Program-made: the position numbers and the translations under genes
Part shown: positions 42,082-50,783 of the stretch, piece after piece
Layout: each line of letters opens with the position of its first letter
Position numbering within the stretch: position 1 is the stretch's first letter
Notes under the pieces: model-generated
Told to the model about the DNA's origin: nothing
The model's database searches: none
The model's input: the letters and a program-made list of their open reading frames with translations, nothing else
Source: Hymenobacter cellulosivorans
GTDB taxonomy: Bacteria > Bacteroidota > Bacteroidia > Cytophagales > Hymenobacteraceae
Reading direction: 5' to 3'
Assembly: GCF_022919135.1 (NCBI RefSeq)
Contig: NZ_CP095049.1
Location: 3,166,501 to 3,230,500 of the forward strand
Length of the DNA stretch: 64,000 nucleotides

Positions 42082-43326
42082 TTAGGCTTCTAGTTCAAGT
42101 TCGCGCTGCTGCGAGGAGCTTTTGGCGTGGCTCAGCAGCAGGCTCACCCGCTCCCGGAGCGTCGCCAAATCTACCTTCAGGTCTTCTCGGCTGGCGTCGT
42201 TGTGGTTGGTGGCCTCCTCCGGACTGTCGCACACTAGCCAGTCATAATGCTTGCCCAGGCGGGCGCACACTTCGCAGTAGTCGCCCAGGGCAAAGCTGCT
42301 GGGCAGCAGCTCCAATAGGGGAGCGGCCCGGGGCGAGAAGATGATGTTGCACAGGCCGGCCCCGATGGGCGAGATAATGGCTTTGGCCTGGCTGAACAGG
42401 GCGACTTTCTCGGCAAAGGAAAGCTCCGACAGCACATACGTTGCAAAGCCAAACTCCTGGGCCAGCATGGCCTCTACCTCGGCTGCGGGCTGCACTCGCC
42501 GCCCCGGTGCGTCGCGTCGGCTGATGTAGATGTAGGGGTTGAATTGGCGGGTGCAGGTGGCGGGCAGATACGTGTCGCGCAGAAACCGGAAAACCCAGTC
42601 GGGCGTGTGCACGCCCTTGCCGCGCACCGGTGAGCTTAGCAGCAGCCGGTCGGCCTGCAGGTGGCGGTGGGTGGTTACGTCGATAATCCGCTCAGGCCCG
42701 ATACCCAGTGGCGCCAGCGTTTCCAGCATAAAGCGCAGGTTGCGGTTGTACACCAGAAAGTAGTCAATGGAGTCGAGCAGGCCGGCTTCCCGTATCAGGT
42801 GCAGCCGCGGCAGCGAGTCAACCAGCCAATGGTAGTAGTTGCCCAGCGCGGCCCCGCCGCCCGAGAGCAGGCTGCACACGGTGCCCCTGACGCGGATGGG
42901 CGGCAGAAAAAAGCGCTGCTGGAAGATGTTGTTGTCGGCGGGCTGGGTCAGCTGCCACTTGCCGCGGGCATACTGAAACGACACATCCCCAATCAGCTTA
43001 TTATCGGCCGATATCACGGCCTCACTGTTGAAGTTGTCGGCGTAGAGACGGCCGTTGAGCACCTCCAGCGTGAAAGCCGGCGGTACCTCCTCCCAGTGCG
43101 GAAACTTGTTATAGCTGGGACCGGCCTCGTACAGGGCCGGCGGAATGTCCAGCGTGGAGGTATAAGCCGGATATATTTCCTGGTAAAAAACGCCACTTCC
43201 TATCTGGTGGGCTAGTTCTTTACTGGTCGGATGAATACCGGTTGGGCGGAAGTGCCCGTTGTAAGGAACGATTTCGCGCAGCAGCCGACCGGCACGCCGG
43301 CGGGCTCGGAGTAGCATATCGTGCAT
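42082..43326 (-). CDS. Glycosyltransferase family 61 (DUF563)
   Basis: The 414-residue protein has the GT61 core: GNYYHWLVDSLPRLHLI in the middle, YIYISRRDAPGRR and FAEKVALFSQAKAIISPIGA with GLCNIIFS near the C-terminus. Bacterial members act in capsule and LPS assembly, often as pentosyl- or hexosyltransferases. No membrane segment is seen. It lies 36 bases downstream of fcl and is followed by a degraded second copy. Overlap with gmd/fcl expression suggests it belongs to the fucose-containing polymer. Confidence 0.85.
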   Translation of the reverse strand: MHDMLLRARRRAGRLLREIVPYNGHFRPTGIHPTSKELAHQIGSGVFYQEIYPAYTSTLDIPPALYEAGPSYNKFPHWEEVPPAFTLEVLNGRLYADNFNSEAVISADNKLIGDVSFQYARGKWQLTQPADNNIFQQRFFLPPIRVRGTVCSLLSGGGAALGNYYHWLVDSLPRLHLIREAGLLDSIDYFLVYNRNLRFMLETLAPLGIGPERIIDVTTHRHLQADRLLLSSPVRGKGVHTPDWVFRFLRDTYLPATCTRQFNPYIYISRRDAPGRRVQPAAEVEAMLAQEFGFATYVLSELSFAEKVALFSQAKAIISPIGAGLCNIIFSPRAAPLLELLPSSFALGDYCEVCARLGKHYDWLVCDSPEEATNHNDASREDLKVDLATLRERVSLLLSHAKSSSQQRELELEA

Positions 43327-43362
43327 AAAACATGGGGGGAATGTGTGGTTGTTTGAGCGTGG

Positions 43363-44322
43363 TTAGGCCAAAGCCTGGAGTGGAGATAAGCGAACTGCCT
43401 GCCGCCAGTCGGCCGCGGCAATTACAGATTGCAGGCCTTCGGTAAGCCCAATCTGATGCCGCCAGCCCAGGGAGTGGAGTCTGCTGACATCGAGAAGCTT
43501 ACGGGGCGTGCCATCGGGGCGCGAGAAGTCATAGATAATTTCGCCGACGTAGCCCGTCAGCTCGGCAATAAGCTCGGCAAGCTCCTGAATGGAGATGTCG
43601 CGGCCGGTGCCCACGTTCACGGGCGCGGCTTCCTGATAGTGCAGCATCAGGTGCAGGCAGGCATCGGCCAGGTCGTCGACGTGCAGAAACTCGCGTCGTG
43701 GCGTGCCCGTGCCCCAGATGGTGACGCGGGGCAGGCCGCGCTCCACGGCTTCGCCAAACTTGCGCAGCATGGCCGGCAGCACGTGGGAGTTAGCCAGGTC
43801 GTAGTTGTCGCCGGGGCCGTAGAGGTTGGTCGGCATCACCGAAATGAAGTTGCTACCGTACTGCGCCCGGTAGGCCTCACAAAGCTTAAGGCCCGCAATT
43901 TTGGCAATGGCGTAGGGCTCGTTGGTCGGCTCCAGAGCGCCAGTCAGCAGGTATTCCTCCTTAATGGGCTGGGGGGCCATTTTGGGATAGATGCAGGACG
44001 AGCCCAGAAACAGCAGCTTCCGTACGCCGTGCTCGTGGCTCTGGCCCAGCACGTTGGCCTGTATCATCAAGTTGTCGTAGAGAAAATCTGCGCGGTAGGT
44101 ATTGTTAGCGTGAATACCGCCCACTTTGGCGGCGGCCAGAAAGACATATTCGGGTTTTTCCTGGGCAAAGAAGTCGGCCACGGCGGCCTGGTCGCGCAGG
44201 TCCAGCTCGGCCGAGGTGCGTACCACCAGGTTGTCGTAGCCAGCGCCGTGCAGGCGGCGCATAATAGCCGCCCCAACCATACCCCGGTGCCCGGCTACGT
44301 AGATTTTCGCGTGTTTGTCCAT
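43363..44322 (-). CDS. fcl: GDP-L-fucose synthase
   Basis: The bifunctional 3,5-epimerase/4-reductase of GDP-fucose synthesis, 319 residues. [16 protein letters not shown] binds [23 protein letters not shown] holds the Ser, and YAIAKIAG the Tyr-x3-Lys. [12 protein letters not shown] and [13 protein letters not shown] are typical of Fcl. It follows gmd, giving GDP-mannose to GDP-L-fucose. The intercistronic spacer holds the GTGA-type repeat arms. A GT11 fucosyltransferase in the same locus uses the product. Confidence 0.95.
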   Translation of the reverse strand: MDKHAKIYVAGHRGMVGAAIMRRLHGAGYDNLVVRTSAELDLRDQAAVADFFAQEKPEYVFLAAAKVGGIHANNTYRADFLYDNLMIQANVLGQSHEHGVRKLLFLGSSCIYPKMAPQPIKEEYLLTGALEPTNEPYAIAKIAGLKLCEAYRAQYGSNFISVMPTNLYGPGDNYDLANSHVLPAMLRKFGEAVERGLPRVTIWGTGTPRREFLHVDDLADACLHLMLHYQEAAPVNVGTGRDISIQELAELIAELTGYVGEIIYDFSRPDGTPRKLLDVSRLHSLGWRHQIGLTEGLQSVIAAADWRQAVRLSPLQALA

Positions 44323-44336
44323 TAGGGAAGTAAAAT

Positions 44337-44454
44337 GGTGAGATAGTGAAATTGTGAGTCAGCAGGCTGGTGATTTGGTGGGTTTTATAGTCCGGCCGCA
44401 CAGATAGCGCAAGTCGTACATCAACTCACCAGTTCACCACTTCATCATCTCACC
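44337..44454. repeat. Imperfect GTGA-type inverted repeat between gmd and fcl
   Basis: GGTGAGATAGTGAAATTGTG (from 44337) faces CTCACC...CATCTCACC (44421-44454). The right arm touches the gmd stop codon (44455) and the left arm lies 15 bases before the fcl ATG. The layout is the same as at 35207-35344, but the arms have diverged. Confidence 0.7.
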
Positions 44455-45567
44455 TTATTCATCGTGGTACATTACCTGGTGCCCGGCTTCGAGCAGCACC
44501 GTGTCGCGGCGGAACAGCTTCACGTCGGCCTGCACCATGTCGGCTACCAGGGCCTGCAAATCATACTGCGGCTCCCAACCCAGCTCGGTTTTGGCGCGCG
44601 TCGGGTCCCCAATCAGCAGCTCGACTTCGGTGGGGCGGAAGTAGGCTGGGTCGACGGCAACCACCACCTGACCTTCGGGCACCTGGTAGTCGGGATTGGA
44701 GCAGGACACCACGTAGCCCACTTCGCTCACGCCTTCACCCACGAAGTTGAGCTCAATGCCCAGTTCAGCAAAGGCCAGCAGAATAAAGTCGCGCACGGTG
44801 GTCGTGACGCCGGTGGCAATGACGTAGTCGCGGGCCTCCTCCTGCTGCAGCATGCGCCACATGGCTTCCACGTAGTCGCGGGCGTGGCCCCAGTCGCGGC
44901 GGGCATCCAGGTTGCCCAGGAAGATTTTCTGCTGCAGCCCCATAGCAATGCGGGCCACGCCGCGGGTGATTTTGCGCGTCACAAAGGTTTCACCCCGCAG
45001 CGGCGACTCGTGGTTGAACAGAATGCCGTTGCAGGCATACATGCCGTAGGCTTCCCGGTAGTTTACCGTAATCCAGTAGCCGTACAACTTGGCCACGGCG
45101 TAGGGCGAGCGGGGGTAGAAGGGCGTGGCTTCCGACTGCGGCACCTGCTGCACCAGGCCGTAAAGCTCGGAGGTGGAAGCCTGATAAATCCGGGTTTTCC
45201 GGGCCAAACCCAGAATGCGCACGGCTTCGAGCAGCCGCAGCGTGCCCAGCCCGTCGACGTCGGCCGTGTACTCGGGCGTGTCGAACGACACTTTCACGTG
45301 CGACATGGCGCCCAAGTTATAAATCTCGTCGGGCTGCACTTCCTGCACAATGCGGATCAGGTTGGTGGAGTCGGCTAGGTCACCGTAGTGCAGCTTGAAG
45401 CGGACGTTGGCTTCGTGCGGGTCTTGGTAGAGGTGGTCAATCCGGTCGGTGTTGAACAGGGAGGACCGTCGTTTGATGCCGTGAACCTCGTAGCCCTTGC
45501 TCAGTAGCAGCTCGGCCAGATACGAACCATCCTGGCCGGTAATTCCGGTAATCAGTGCGCGCTTCAT
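44455..45567 (-). CDS. gmd: GDP-mannose 4,6-dehydratase
   Basis: Gmd converts GDP-mannose to GDP-4-keto-6-deoxymannose. The 370-residue extended SDR opens with [20 protein letters not shown], contains [27 protein letters not shown] and the catalytic Tyr-x3-Lys in [10 protein letters not shown], and has [17 protein letters not shown]; all are typical. The ATG at 45567 starts the Rossmann strand; the 10-residue extension is discarded. It is the first gene of a unit with fcl, GT61 and GT2. Confidence 0.95.
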   Translation of the reverse strand: MKRALITGITGQDGSYLAELLLSKGYEVHGIKRRSSLFNTDRIDHLYQDPHEANVRFKLHYGDLADSTNLIRIVQEVQPDEIYNLGAMSHVKVSFDTPEYTADVDGLGTLRLLEAVRILGLARKTRIYQASTSELYGLVQQVPQSEATPFYPRSPYAVAKLYGYWITVNYREAYGMYACNGILFNHESPLRGETFVTRKITRGVARIAMGLQQKIFLGNLDARRDWGHARDYVEAMWRMLQQEEARDYVIATGVTTTVRDFILLAFAELGIELNFVGEGVSEVGYVVSCSNPDYQVPEGQVVVAVDPAYFRPTEVELLIGDPTRAKTELGWEPQYDLQALVADMVQADVKLFRRDTVLLEAGHQVMYHDE

Positions 45568-45623
45568 ACAGATGTAGAAAAAGACAAAGTGGATCAAAAG
45601 GAGCAGAATAGCCCGCAGCCGCC

Positions 45624-45654
45624 CAAAGCGTACTTTATAGAACTATTGTATCAA
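45624..45654 (-). promoter_or_regulatory. Candidate promoter of gmd
   Basis: On the minus strand, TTG (45654-45652), 19 bases, then TACGCTTTG (45632-45624). The -7 element has one base more than TAnnTTTG. It lies 57 bases before the ATG in an AT-rich spacer. Confidence 0.45.
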
Positions 45655-45794
45655 ATTATTGTATTTAAAACGTGAATAGCAAGAGCGATGATAAAAATAT
45701 TTATTTTAAATATAAGTAAAGTTAAAAATAATGGGTTGCAGCTCCACTTGGCAAGGTGGCCATAGCCGTGGTTGATGAAACAGGGGTAAAAGCT

Positions 45795-45828
45795 AAAAGC
45801 CTGACCCTCTGCCGAGGACCAGGCTTTT
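45795..45828 (-). terminator. Terminator of the T9SS beta-helix gene
   Basis: AAAAGCCTG (45795-45803) pairs with CAGGCTTTT (45820-45828). It lies 31 bases past the stop codon at 45859 on the minus strand and ends in a T run. Confidence 0.7.
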
Positions 45829-45858
45829 GCCAAAAAATGAAACGAAGCTAGGGTCGAG

Positions 45859-48800
45859 CTATTTGCTGATCTGGATGCTTTTGCCAGTCAGGGAGCCGCT
45901 GGTGAAGCGCAGGAAGTAGTTACCGGCAGGCAGGTTGCTGACGTTAAGCTTATCGGTCGACAGGCCTTGCTTGAAAGCCACCTCCGAGTTCTGCACTACC
46001 GCGCCGCTCTGATTGAGAATGGCCACGCGCATGGTTTCGGTCTGAGCCTGATTCAGCTCGATGCTCAGCTCATTGGTCATAGGCGAGGGGTAGGCCGAAA
46101 CGCTGCCCACCATGGCCGTGGACGAACCAACGCTCGTGCGGGCCTGAGTCGTGGTGGCCGTGCCGGTGGCTGCCTTCCAGACTTCCACGCCGGAGAGGTT
46201 GGCATGGCCGCCGGAGGTCGATACGTTCAATGTACCGTCCGTCACGTTGGTCGTGAACGGGCCTACTTTCTCCCACTTACCGGCCGAGCCGCTGTTGTAG
46301 CCCGAGCGGACTGTCTGGCCTTCTACCAGGATGTTGAAGGTCTCAGCGTTATTGTCTTCCCACACATAGAGGTACACCTGGTACGTGCCGTTGGGTACGC
46401 TGCTGATGTTAACCCCCGTCGTGTTGCCATAGACCGAGGAGCGAATCATGCTAGCGCGGGTGGCGTCGGTAGCCGGGTTGAGCGTCACGCCCTGGTTGGC
46501 GAAGGGTGTACCGATGATCTGCACGCCGCTGGCCCCGTTGCTGGCCTGCCAGGCGTTGCCGTCGAGCGTGATGGCCGGACCGTTGATGTTGATGGCCCGG
46601 TAGAAAGAGGCTGCGGTCGGAGTAGTTGCGGTGGTTACCGTAACGGTTGCGGAAGCCGAGCTAGCGGCAGCGCCAGCATTATCGGTAGCGCGGGCCGAGA
46701 GCGTCAGGGTGCCAACGGTAGCGGCCGTGTAGCTGAGCTGGTACGGAGCCGAGGTGTCTTCGCCGAGCTTGGTAGCGCCGTTGAAGAACTCCACCTTGGC
46801 GACCGAGCCATCAGCGTCGGCGGCTGTGGCCGTAAGGTTCAGCACCGTGCCTACAGGTACGCTCGACGTAGCGGGCGAAGTCAGGCTAACCGTGGGTGCT
46901 GCGTTGGTCGGAGCCGTTGCCGAGCCTGCCCAAATTTCTACGCCGGAGAGGTTGGCCGTGCCGCCCGAAGTCGACATGTTCAATGTACCGTCGGTTACGT
47001 TAGCCGTAAATGGGCCTACTTTCTCCCACTTACCGGTCGAGCCGCTGTTGTAGCCCGAGCGGACCGTCTGGCCTTCTACCAGCAGGTTGAACGTCTCGGC
47101 GTTATTGTCTTCCCACACATAGAAGTACACTTGGTAGGCTCCATTGGGCACCGTAATAGCGGCGCCGGTCGTGGTGCCGTACACCGAGGAGCGAATCATG
47201 CTAGCGCGGGTGGCGTCGGTAGCCGGGTTGAGCGTCACGCCCTGATTGGCGAAGGGCGTACCGATGATCTGCACGCCGCTGGCCCCGTTGCTGGCCTGCC
47301 AGGCGTTGCCGTCGAGCGTGATGGCCGGACCGTTGATGTTGATGGCCCGGTAGAAGGCGCCGGCCGTGGGCGGGGTGATGATGACCGTCGAGGAGGTAAC
47401 CGTAACCGTAGCCGTGCCGGAGTTGGCAGTAGCGCCGGCGTTATCGGTAGCGCGGGCCGAGAGCGTCAGGGTGCCAACGGTAGCGGCCGTGTAGCTGAGC
47501 TGGTACGGAGCCGAGGTGTCTTCGCCGAGCTTGGTGGCGCCGTTGAAGAACTCCACCTTGGCGACCGAGCCATCAGCGTCGGCGGCTGTGGCCGTAAGGT
47601 TCAGCACCGTGCCTACAGGTACGCTCGACGTAGCGGGCGAAGTCAGGCTAACCGTGGGTGCTGCGTTGGTTGGAGTGCCGCTGCCTCCACCGTTGGTGTT
47701 GGTGCCGGTGCCGATGGTGATGCCGTTTGCTTTGAGTTTGTTGATCCAGCGGGTCCACTCGTCCTGCTCGGTCTGCAGGGTGATGGGGTTGGGCAGGTGC
47801 TGGGTGTTGGTGTGGATGGGAAAGCCGTAGTCGCCGTTGTCGTTGCGGTTGGGAAAGGGGTTGTTGGCTCCCCACTTGACCATGCCCATGGTGTTGTTGT
47901 CGACCAGGTGGTTGCCGAACAGGGCCTGCTGGTAGAAGTTGAAGACGGCGATGCCGCAGTAGGTGGCGTTGAGCTTGGTGCCGTTGGGCAGCAGCCCGCT
48001 GGTGACCATGCGGTTCTGGGTGTAGCGCACGTGGTGGCCGCCGGCGATGTTCATGGCCGAGTTGCACGTCGACACAAACTGATTCTGCGTGGCATCGAGG
48101 TAGCCCTGCTGGGAGCTGCCGTCGCCGTCGACGATCATGCCCGTACCGGTAAACTTGGTATCAGTGGCGGGGAAGGGGTAAGCACCCTGCACGTAGTTGT
48201 CGTGGATGCTCATGGGGCTGCTGGCTGTGCCGCCCGAGTTGTAGAAGTTGATGTTGTCTTCTACCAGCGAGTTGTTGGGCTCATTGATAACCTGGTTCCA
48301 GGCTACCTCTACATTGCTGAGGGCTTTCACCTGATTGAGACCCAAAAAATTACAGAACGTGCCACCGCCGTTGCGGTAGCGGCCATCCATATTCTTAGCC
48401 ACGTTGCGCCGTACCTTCAGCGTCTGCGAGGCCGAGCCGTCGCCGCTCCACTGGTAGATGGCGATACCGGTCGTATGTTCAAAGTAATTGTTCTCGATAG
48501 TTACCGAGCGGGCCCCGTTTACTTCCAGGAAGCGGCCATGGCGCTCGTTGTCGAGGCTTTGCTGCAAGCCATAGCCGCGGTTGTTGCGCACGGTCAGGTT
48601 GTAGCCGCCGGCATTGGCCAGAATCAGGTCGCCGGCACCCGCCAGAATGCAGTTCTCAATGATTACTGGCTGGGTAGTTTGGATAAGGATGCAGGGTACC
48701 CGGGAATTGGTACTCTTGAAATTGCCCGTATAAGTACCACCCTGGGTGATAGTGAGGGGACCGGAGTACGTCACATTGGGCGCTTGGCCCTGAGCCCGGA

Positions 48801-48915
48801 GTGACACGGGGAAAAAAGATGAGACCAACAGCACGAGCGCCAACAGGGGCAGAAAGTGTGTACCAGAGGAGGCGTTCCGGTTAGAACGGAACTGGAGTCC
48901 AGAGGTGTTTTGCAT
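45859..48915 (-). CDS. Secreted beta-helix/malectin-like protein with type A T9SS domain
   Basis: The 1018-residue protein opens with a signal peptide (HFLPLLALVLLVSSFFPVSL). Residues about 45-420 form a right-handed parallel beta-helix with many Asn-rich turns (RNNRGYGLQ, IENNYFEHTTGIAIYQW). Two copies of an Ig-like plus malectin-like module follow: SLTSPATSSVPVGTVLN, then FYRAININGPAITLDG, YVWEDNNAETFN and LSGVEIW. The end is a type A T9SS sorting domain (VSAYPSPMTNELSIELN). Beta-helix folds often act on polysaccharides, and the location in an EPS locus suggests modification or surface attachment of the polymer. The ATG at 48915 precedes the signal; a frame start at 49068 is rejected. A promoter lies about 420 bases upstream. 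Confidence 0.83.
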   Translation of the reverse strand: MQNTSGLQFRSNRNASSGTHFLPLLALVLLVSSFFPVSLRAQGQAPNVTYSGPLTITQGGTYTGNFKSTNSRVPCILIQTTQPVIIENCILAGAGDLILANAGGYNLTVRNNRGYGLQQSLDNERHGRFLEVNGARSVTIENNYFEHTTGIAIYQWSGDGSASQTLKVRRNVAKNMDGRYRNGGGTFCNFLGLNQVKALSNVEVAWNQVINEPNNSLVEDNINFYNSGGTASSPMSIHDNYVQGAYPFPATDTKFTGTGMIVDGDGSSQQGYLDATQNQFVSTCNSAMNIAGGHHVRYTQNRMVTSGLLPNGTKLNATYCGIAVFNFYQQALFGNHLVDNNTMGMVKWGANNPFPNRNDNGDYGFPIHTNTQHLPNPITLQTEQDEWTRWINKLKANGITIGTGTNTNGGGSGTPTNAAPTVSLTSPATSSVPVGTVLNLTATAADADGSVAKVEFFNGATKLGEDTSAPYQLSYTAATVGTLTLSARATDNAGATANSGTATVTVTSSTVIITPPTAGAFYRAININGPAITLDGNAWQASNGASGVQIIGTPFANQGVTLNPATDATRASMIRSSVYGTTTGAAITVPNGAYQVYFYVWEDNNAETFNLLVEGQTVRSGYNSGSTGKWEKVGPFTANVTDGTLNMSTSGGTANLSGVEIWAGSATAPTNAAPTVSLTSPATSSVPVGTVLNLTATAADADGSVAKVEFFNGATKLGEDTSAPYQLSYTAATVGTLTLSARATDNAGAAASSASATVTVTTATTPTAASFYRAININGPAITLDGNAWQASNGASGVQIIGTPFANQGVTLNPATDATRASMIRSSVYGNTTGVNISSVPNGTYQVYLYVWEDNNAETFNILVEGQTVRSGYNSGSAGKWEKVGPFTTNVTDGTLNVSTSGGHANLSGVEVWKAATGTATTTQARTSVGSSTAMVGSVSAYPSPMTNELSIELNQAQTETMRVAILNQSGAVVQNSEVAFKQGLSTDKLNVSNLPAGNYFLRFTSGSLTGKSIQISK
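46171..47672 (-). repeat. Tandem duplication of the Ig-malectin module
   Basis: Two near-identical DNA units occupy 46171-46910 and 46927-47672, offset by 750-762 bases. Stretches such as 46441 onward and 47191 onward are identical over dozens of bases. The unit encodes one Ig-like and one malectin-like domain. Confidence 0.88.
47731..48093 (-). repeat. Conversion tract shared with 49635-49997 (copy 1)
   Basis: This 363-base segment differs from 49635-49997 at only one base that I can find (G at the GGTGG site, A in the other copy). It encodes the last part of the beta-helix. The sequence outside both borders drops at once to paralogue-level similarity. Confidence 0.88.
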
Positions 48916-49489
48916 TCTGTGTGTTTTTAGAAAAGTAAACCCTATAGAGGGATGTTGTGAAAAACCCGGCATATGAACAAATCGTTTCAGCTGCCGTACT
49001 TGTTTTTTTACAATTGGTCTGTGGCTGCTACACTGGCGGCTCTTTTGGCAACGGCAGTCGCTATGCAATTCGTGCCTGCTTTTGCTACGTTCTTTTTGGG
49101 GTTGACCACGCGTATCGCCGTTCCCAAAATAAAGTATTAAAAGCCTTTAATCACCAAGTTGAGTGCTTTAGTAGCTACTCAAGACCAACATCATCCAGCG
49201 GCACAAAACTGGCGTCCCGCTTTACAACTCTTTTTTGGGTGCAATTAGAATCGTAGTGTCTACGTCTAATTAGAGCACTTATGAAAAAGTTAATCAGTAG
49301 GTGACTTGTTAAAGTCCTAAAACTGATATCGAGGTTCAGTGCAAATGTATAAAATTGATTTGTTATGCAAGACGCATGACAAAATAATATGTATTGTATT
49401 AATTTTATAAAAGACTTTGTTTATCGTATGCCGTTTTGTGTATATAGGATGTTCGTCTACTGTAAAGGTGGGTTGGTCCTACTAAAGCC
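48916..49489. other. Long leader region of the T9SS beta-helix gene
   Basis: This AT-rich region has no convincing gene. It holds a perfect promoter match at 49342-49370 directed toward the beta-helix gene, giving a leader of about 420 bases. A plus-strand open frame at 48957-49256 has no recognisable features. Confidence 0.5.
49342..49370 (-). promoter_or_regulatory. Promoter of the T9SS beta-helix gene
   Basis: On the minus strand, TTG (49370-49368), 18 bases, then TACATTTG (49349-49342), a perfect -7 match. Transcription would start near 49336. Confidence 0.65.
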
Positions 49490-49492
49490 AAA

Positions 49493-49515
49493 AAAGCACC
49501 CATGATGGGTGCTTT
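49493..49515 (-). terminator. Terminator of the wza-to-beta-helix operon
   Basis: A perfect 10-bp stem (49493-49502 with 49506-49515) with a 3-base loop is followed on the minus strand by TTTTTTGG, 51 bases past the stop codon at 49566. Confidence 0.88.
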
Positions 49516-49565
49516 AGTCAGCAACAAATAAAAAATTCTCCGGGGCGCCGGGGGCTTTACGGGTT

Positions 49566-50783
49566 TTACCGTTTGTCGGAGCGGGCAGTCGGGAGCGAAG
49601 GGGCGGCTGTGGGGCCTACCTGCACGCCATTGGCTTTGAGTTTGTTGATCCAGCGGGTCCACTCGTCCTGCTCGGTCTGCAGGGTGATGGGGTTGGGCAG
49701 GTGCTGGGTGTTGGTGTGGATGGGAAAGCCGTAGTCGCCGTTGTCGTTGCGGTTGGGAAAGGGGTTGTTGGCTCCCCACTTGACCATGCCCATGGTGTTG
49801 TTGTCGACCAGATGGTTGCCGAACAGGGCCTGCTGGTAGAAGTTGAAGACGGCGATGCCGCAGTAGGTGGCGTTGAGCTTGGTGCCGTTGGGCAGCAGCC
49901 CGCTGGTGACCATGCGGTTCTGGGTGTAGCGCACGTGGTGGCCGCCGGCGATGTTCATGGCCGAGTTGCACGTCGACACAAACTGATTCTGCGTGGCGTC
50001 CACGTAGGCGGTCATGGTCAGGGCCGAGGCGTTGTCGCCGTCGGTAATTATGCCGGTGCCGCTAAACTTGGCCGCGGTGGCTGGATACGGATAGGCGCCC
50101 TGCACGTAGTTATTATGCACCCGAATCGGGCTGCTGGCCGTGCCAGATGAGTTATACAGGTTGATGTTGTCCTCGACCAAAGATTGGTCGGGCTCGTTGA
50201 TAACCTGGTTCCAGGCTATTTCCACGTTGGCCAGGCCATGCACCTGGTTTAAAGAAATGCACGACACGGTGGTGCTACCCCCGTCGCGGTAGCGCCCGTC
50301 TATATTCTTAGCCGAGTTGCGCAGGATTTTCAGGGTCTGGGAGGCCGAGCCGTCGCCGCTCCACTGGTACACGGCAATGCCGGTGGTCTGGGTAAAGGCA
50401 TTGTTGAGTAAGCGCAGGTTGCGGGCCGAGTTGATTTCCAGAAACCGGCCCCGGCGCGTTTGGTCGCGGCTGGGACGCAGGCCCACGCCGGTGCAGTTTT
50501 CCACCGTCAGGTCGGCCCCGCCGGTAGTGGCCTCAATCAGATTGCCGGCCCCACTAAGCCGGCAGCCGCGCAGCGTGACGGGCTCGGTGGTGATAATGCG
50601 GATGCAGGGCACAGTAGAGTCGGTGCTGCGGTAGTCGCCAGTATACACGCCGCCCTTGCGAATAATGATGGCACCTGCCTGAGCCGGGGCCGTCAGCTGG
50701 GAGCCCGGCACTAGCAGACAAGTGCCGCTGCACAGCCAGGCCAGGCGCACGGATACATAGGACAGCATGGTGGAGGTAAGCAT
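49566..50783 (-). CDS. Right-handed parallel beta-helix protein without T9SS domain
   Basis: The 405-residue protein is a paralogue of the N-terminal part of the T9SS gene at 45859. It keeps GAIIIRKGGVYTGDYRSTDS, the Asn-rich beta-helix turns and an N-terminal hydrophobic signal-like stretch (LAWLCSGTCLLVPG). It ends soon after the helix, with no Ig, malectin or T9SS part, so it probably stays in the periplasm. The ATG at 50783 overlaps the stop of the fucosyltransferase gene (TAATG), which supports coupling and this start; a Met five codons later is the alternative. A role in trimming or modifying the polymer is plausible but unproven. Confidence 0.8.
   Translation of the reverse strand: MLTSTMLSYVSVRLAWLCSGTCLLVPGSQLTAPAQAGAIIIRKGGVYTGDYRSTDSTVPCIRIITTEPVTLRGCRLSGAGNLIEATTGGADLTVENCTGVGLRPSRDQTRRGRFLEINSARNLRLLNNAFTQTTGIAVYQWSGDGSASQTLKILRNSAKNIDGRYRDGGSTTVSCISLNQVHGLANVEIAWNQVINEPDQSLVEDNINLYNSSGTASSPIRVHNNYVQGAYPYPATAAKFSGTGIITDGDNASALTMTAYVDATQNQFVSTCNSAMNIAGGHHVRYTQNRMVTSGLLPNGTKLNATYCGIAVFNFYQQALFGNHLVDNNTMGMVKWGANNPFPNRNDNGDYGFPIHTNTQHLPNPITLQTEQDEWTRWINKLKANGVQVGPTAAPSLPTARSDKR
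49635..49997 (-). repeat. Conversion tract shared with 47731-48093 (copy 2)
   Basis: This is the partner of the 363-base near-identical tract at 47731-48093, shifted by exactly 1904 bases. Both ends are sharp. Confidence 0.88.

Noticed and set aside
45967..48804. A 945-codon plus-strand open frame opposite the T9SS beta-helix gene
   Set aside because: It is the antisense of a repetitive, high-GC coding gene. Its translation is repetitive and lacks domains, while the minus strand has a signal peptide, known domains and a T9SS end.
48957..49256. A 99-codon plus-strand frame in the leader of the beta-helix gene
   Set aside because: No domain, no promoter and no plausible start context are seen, and it is opposite a predicted leader transcript.
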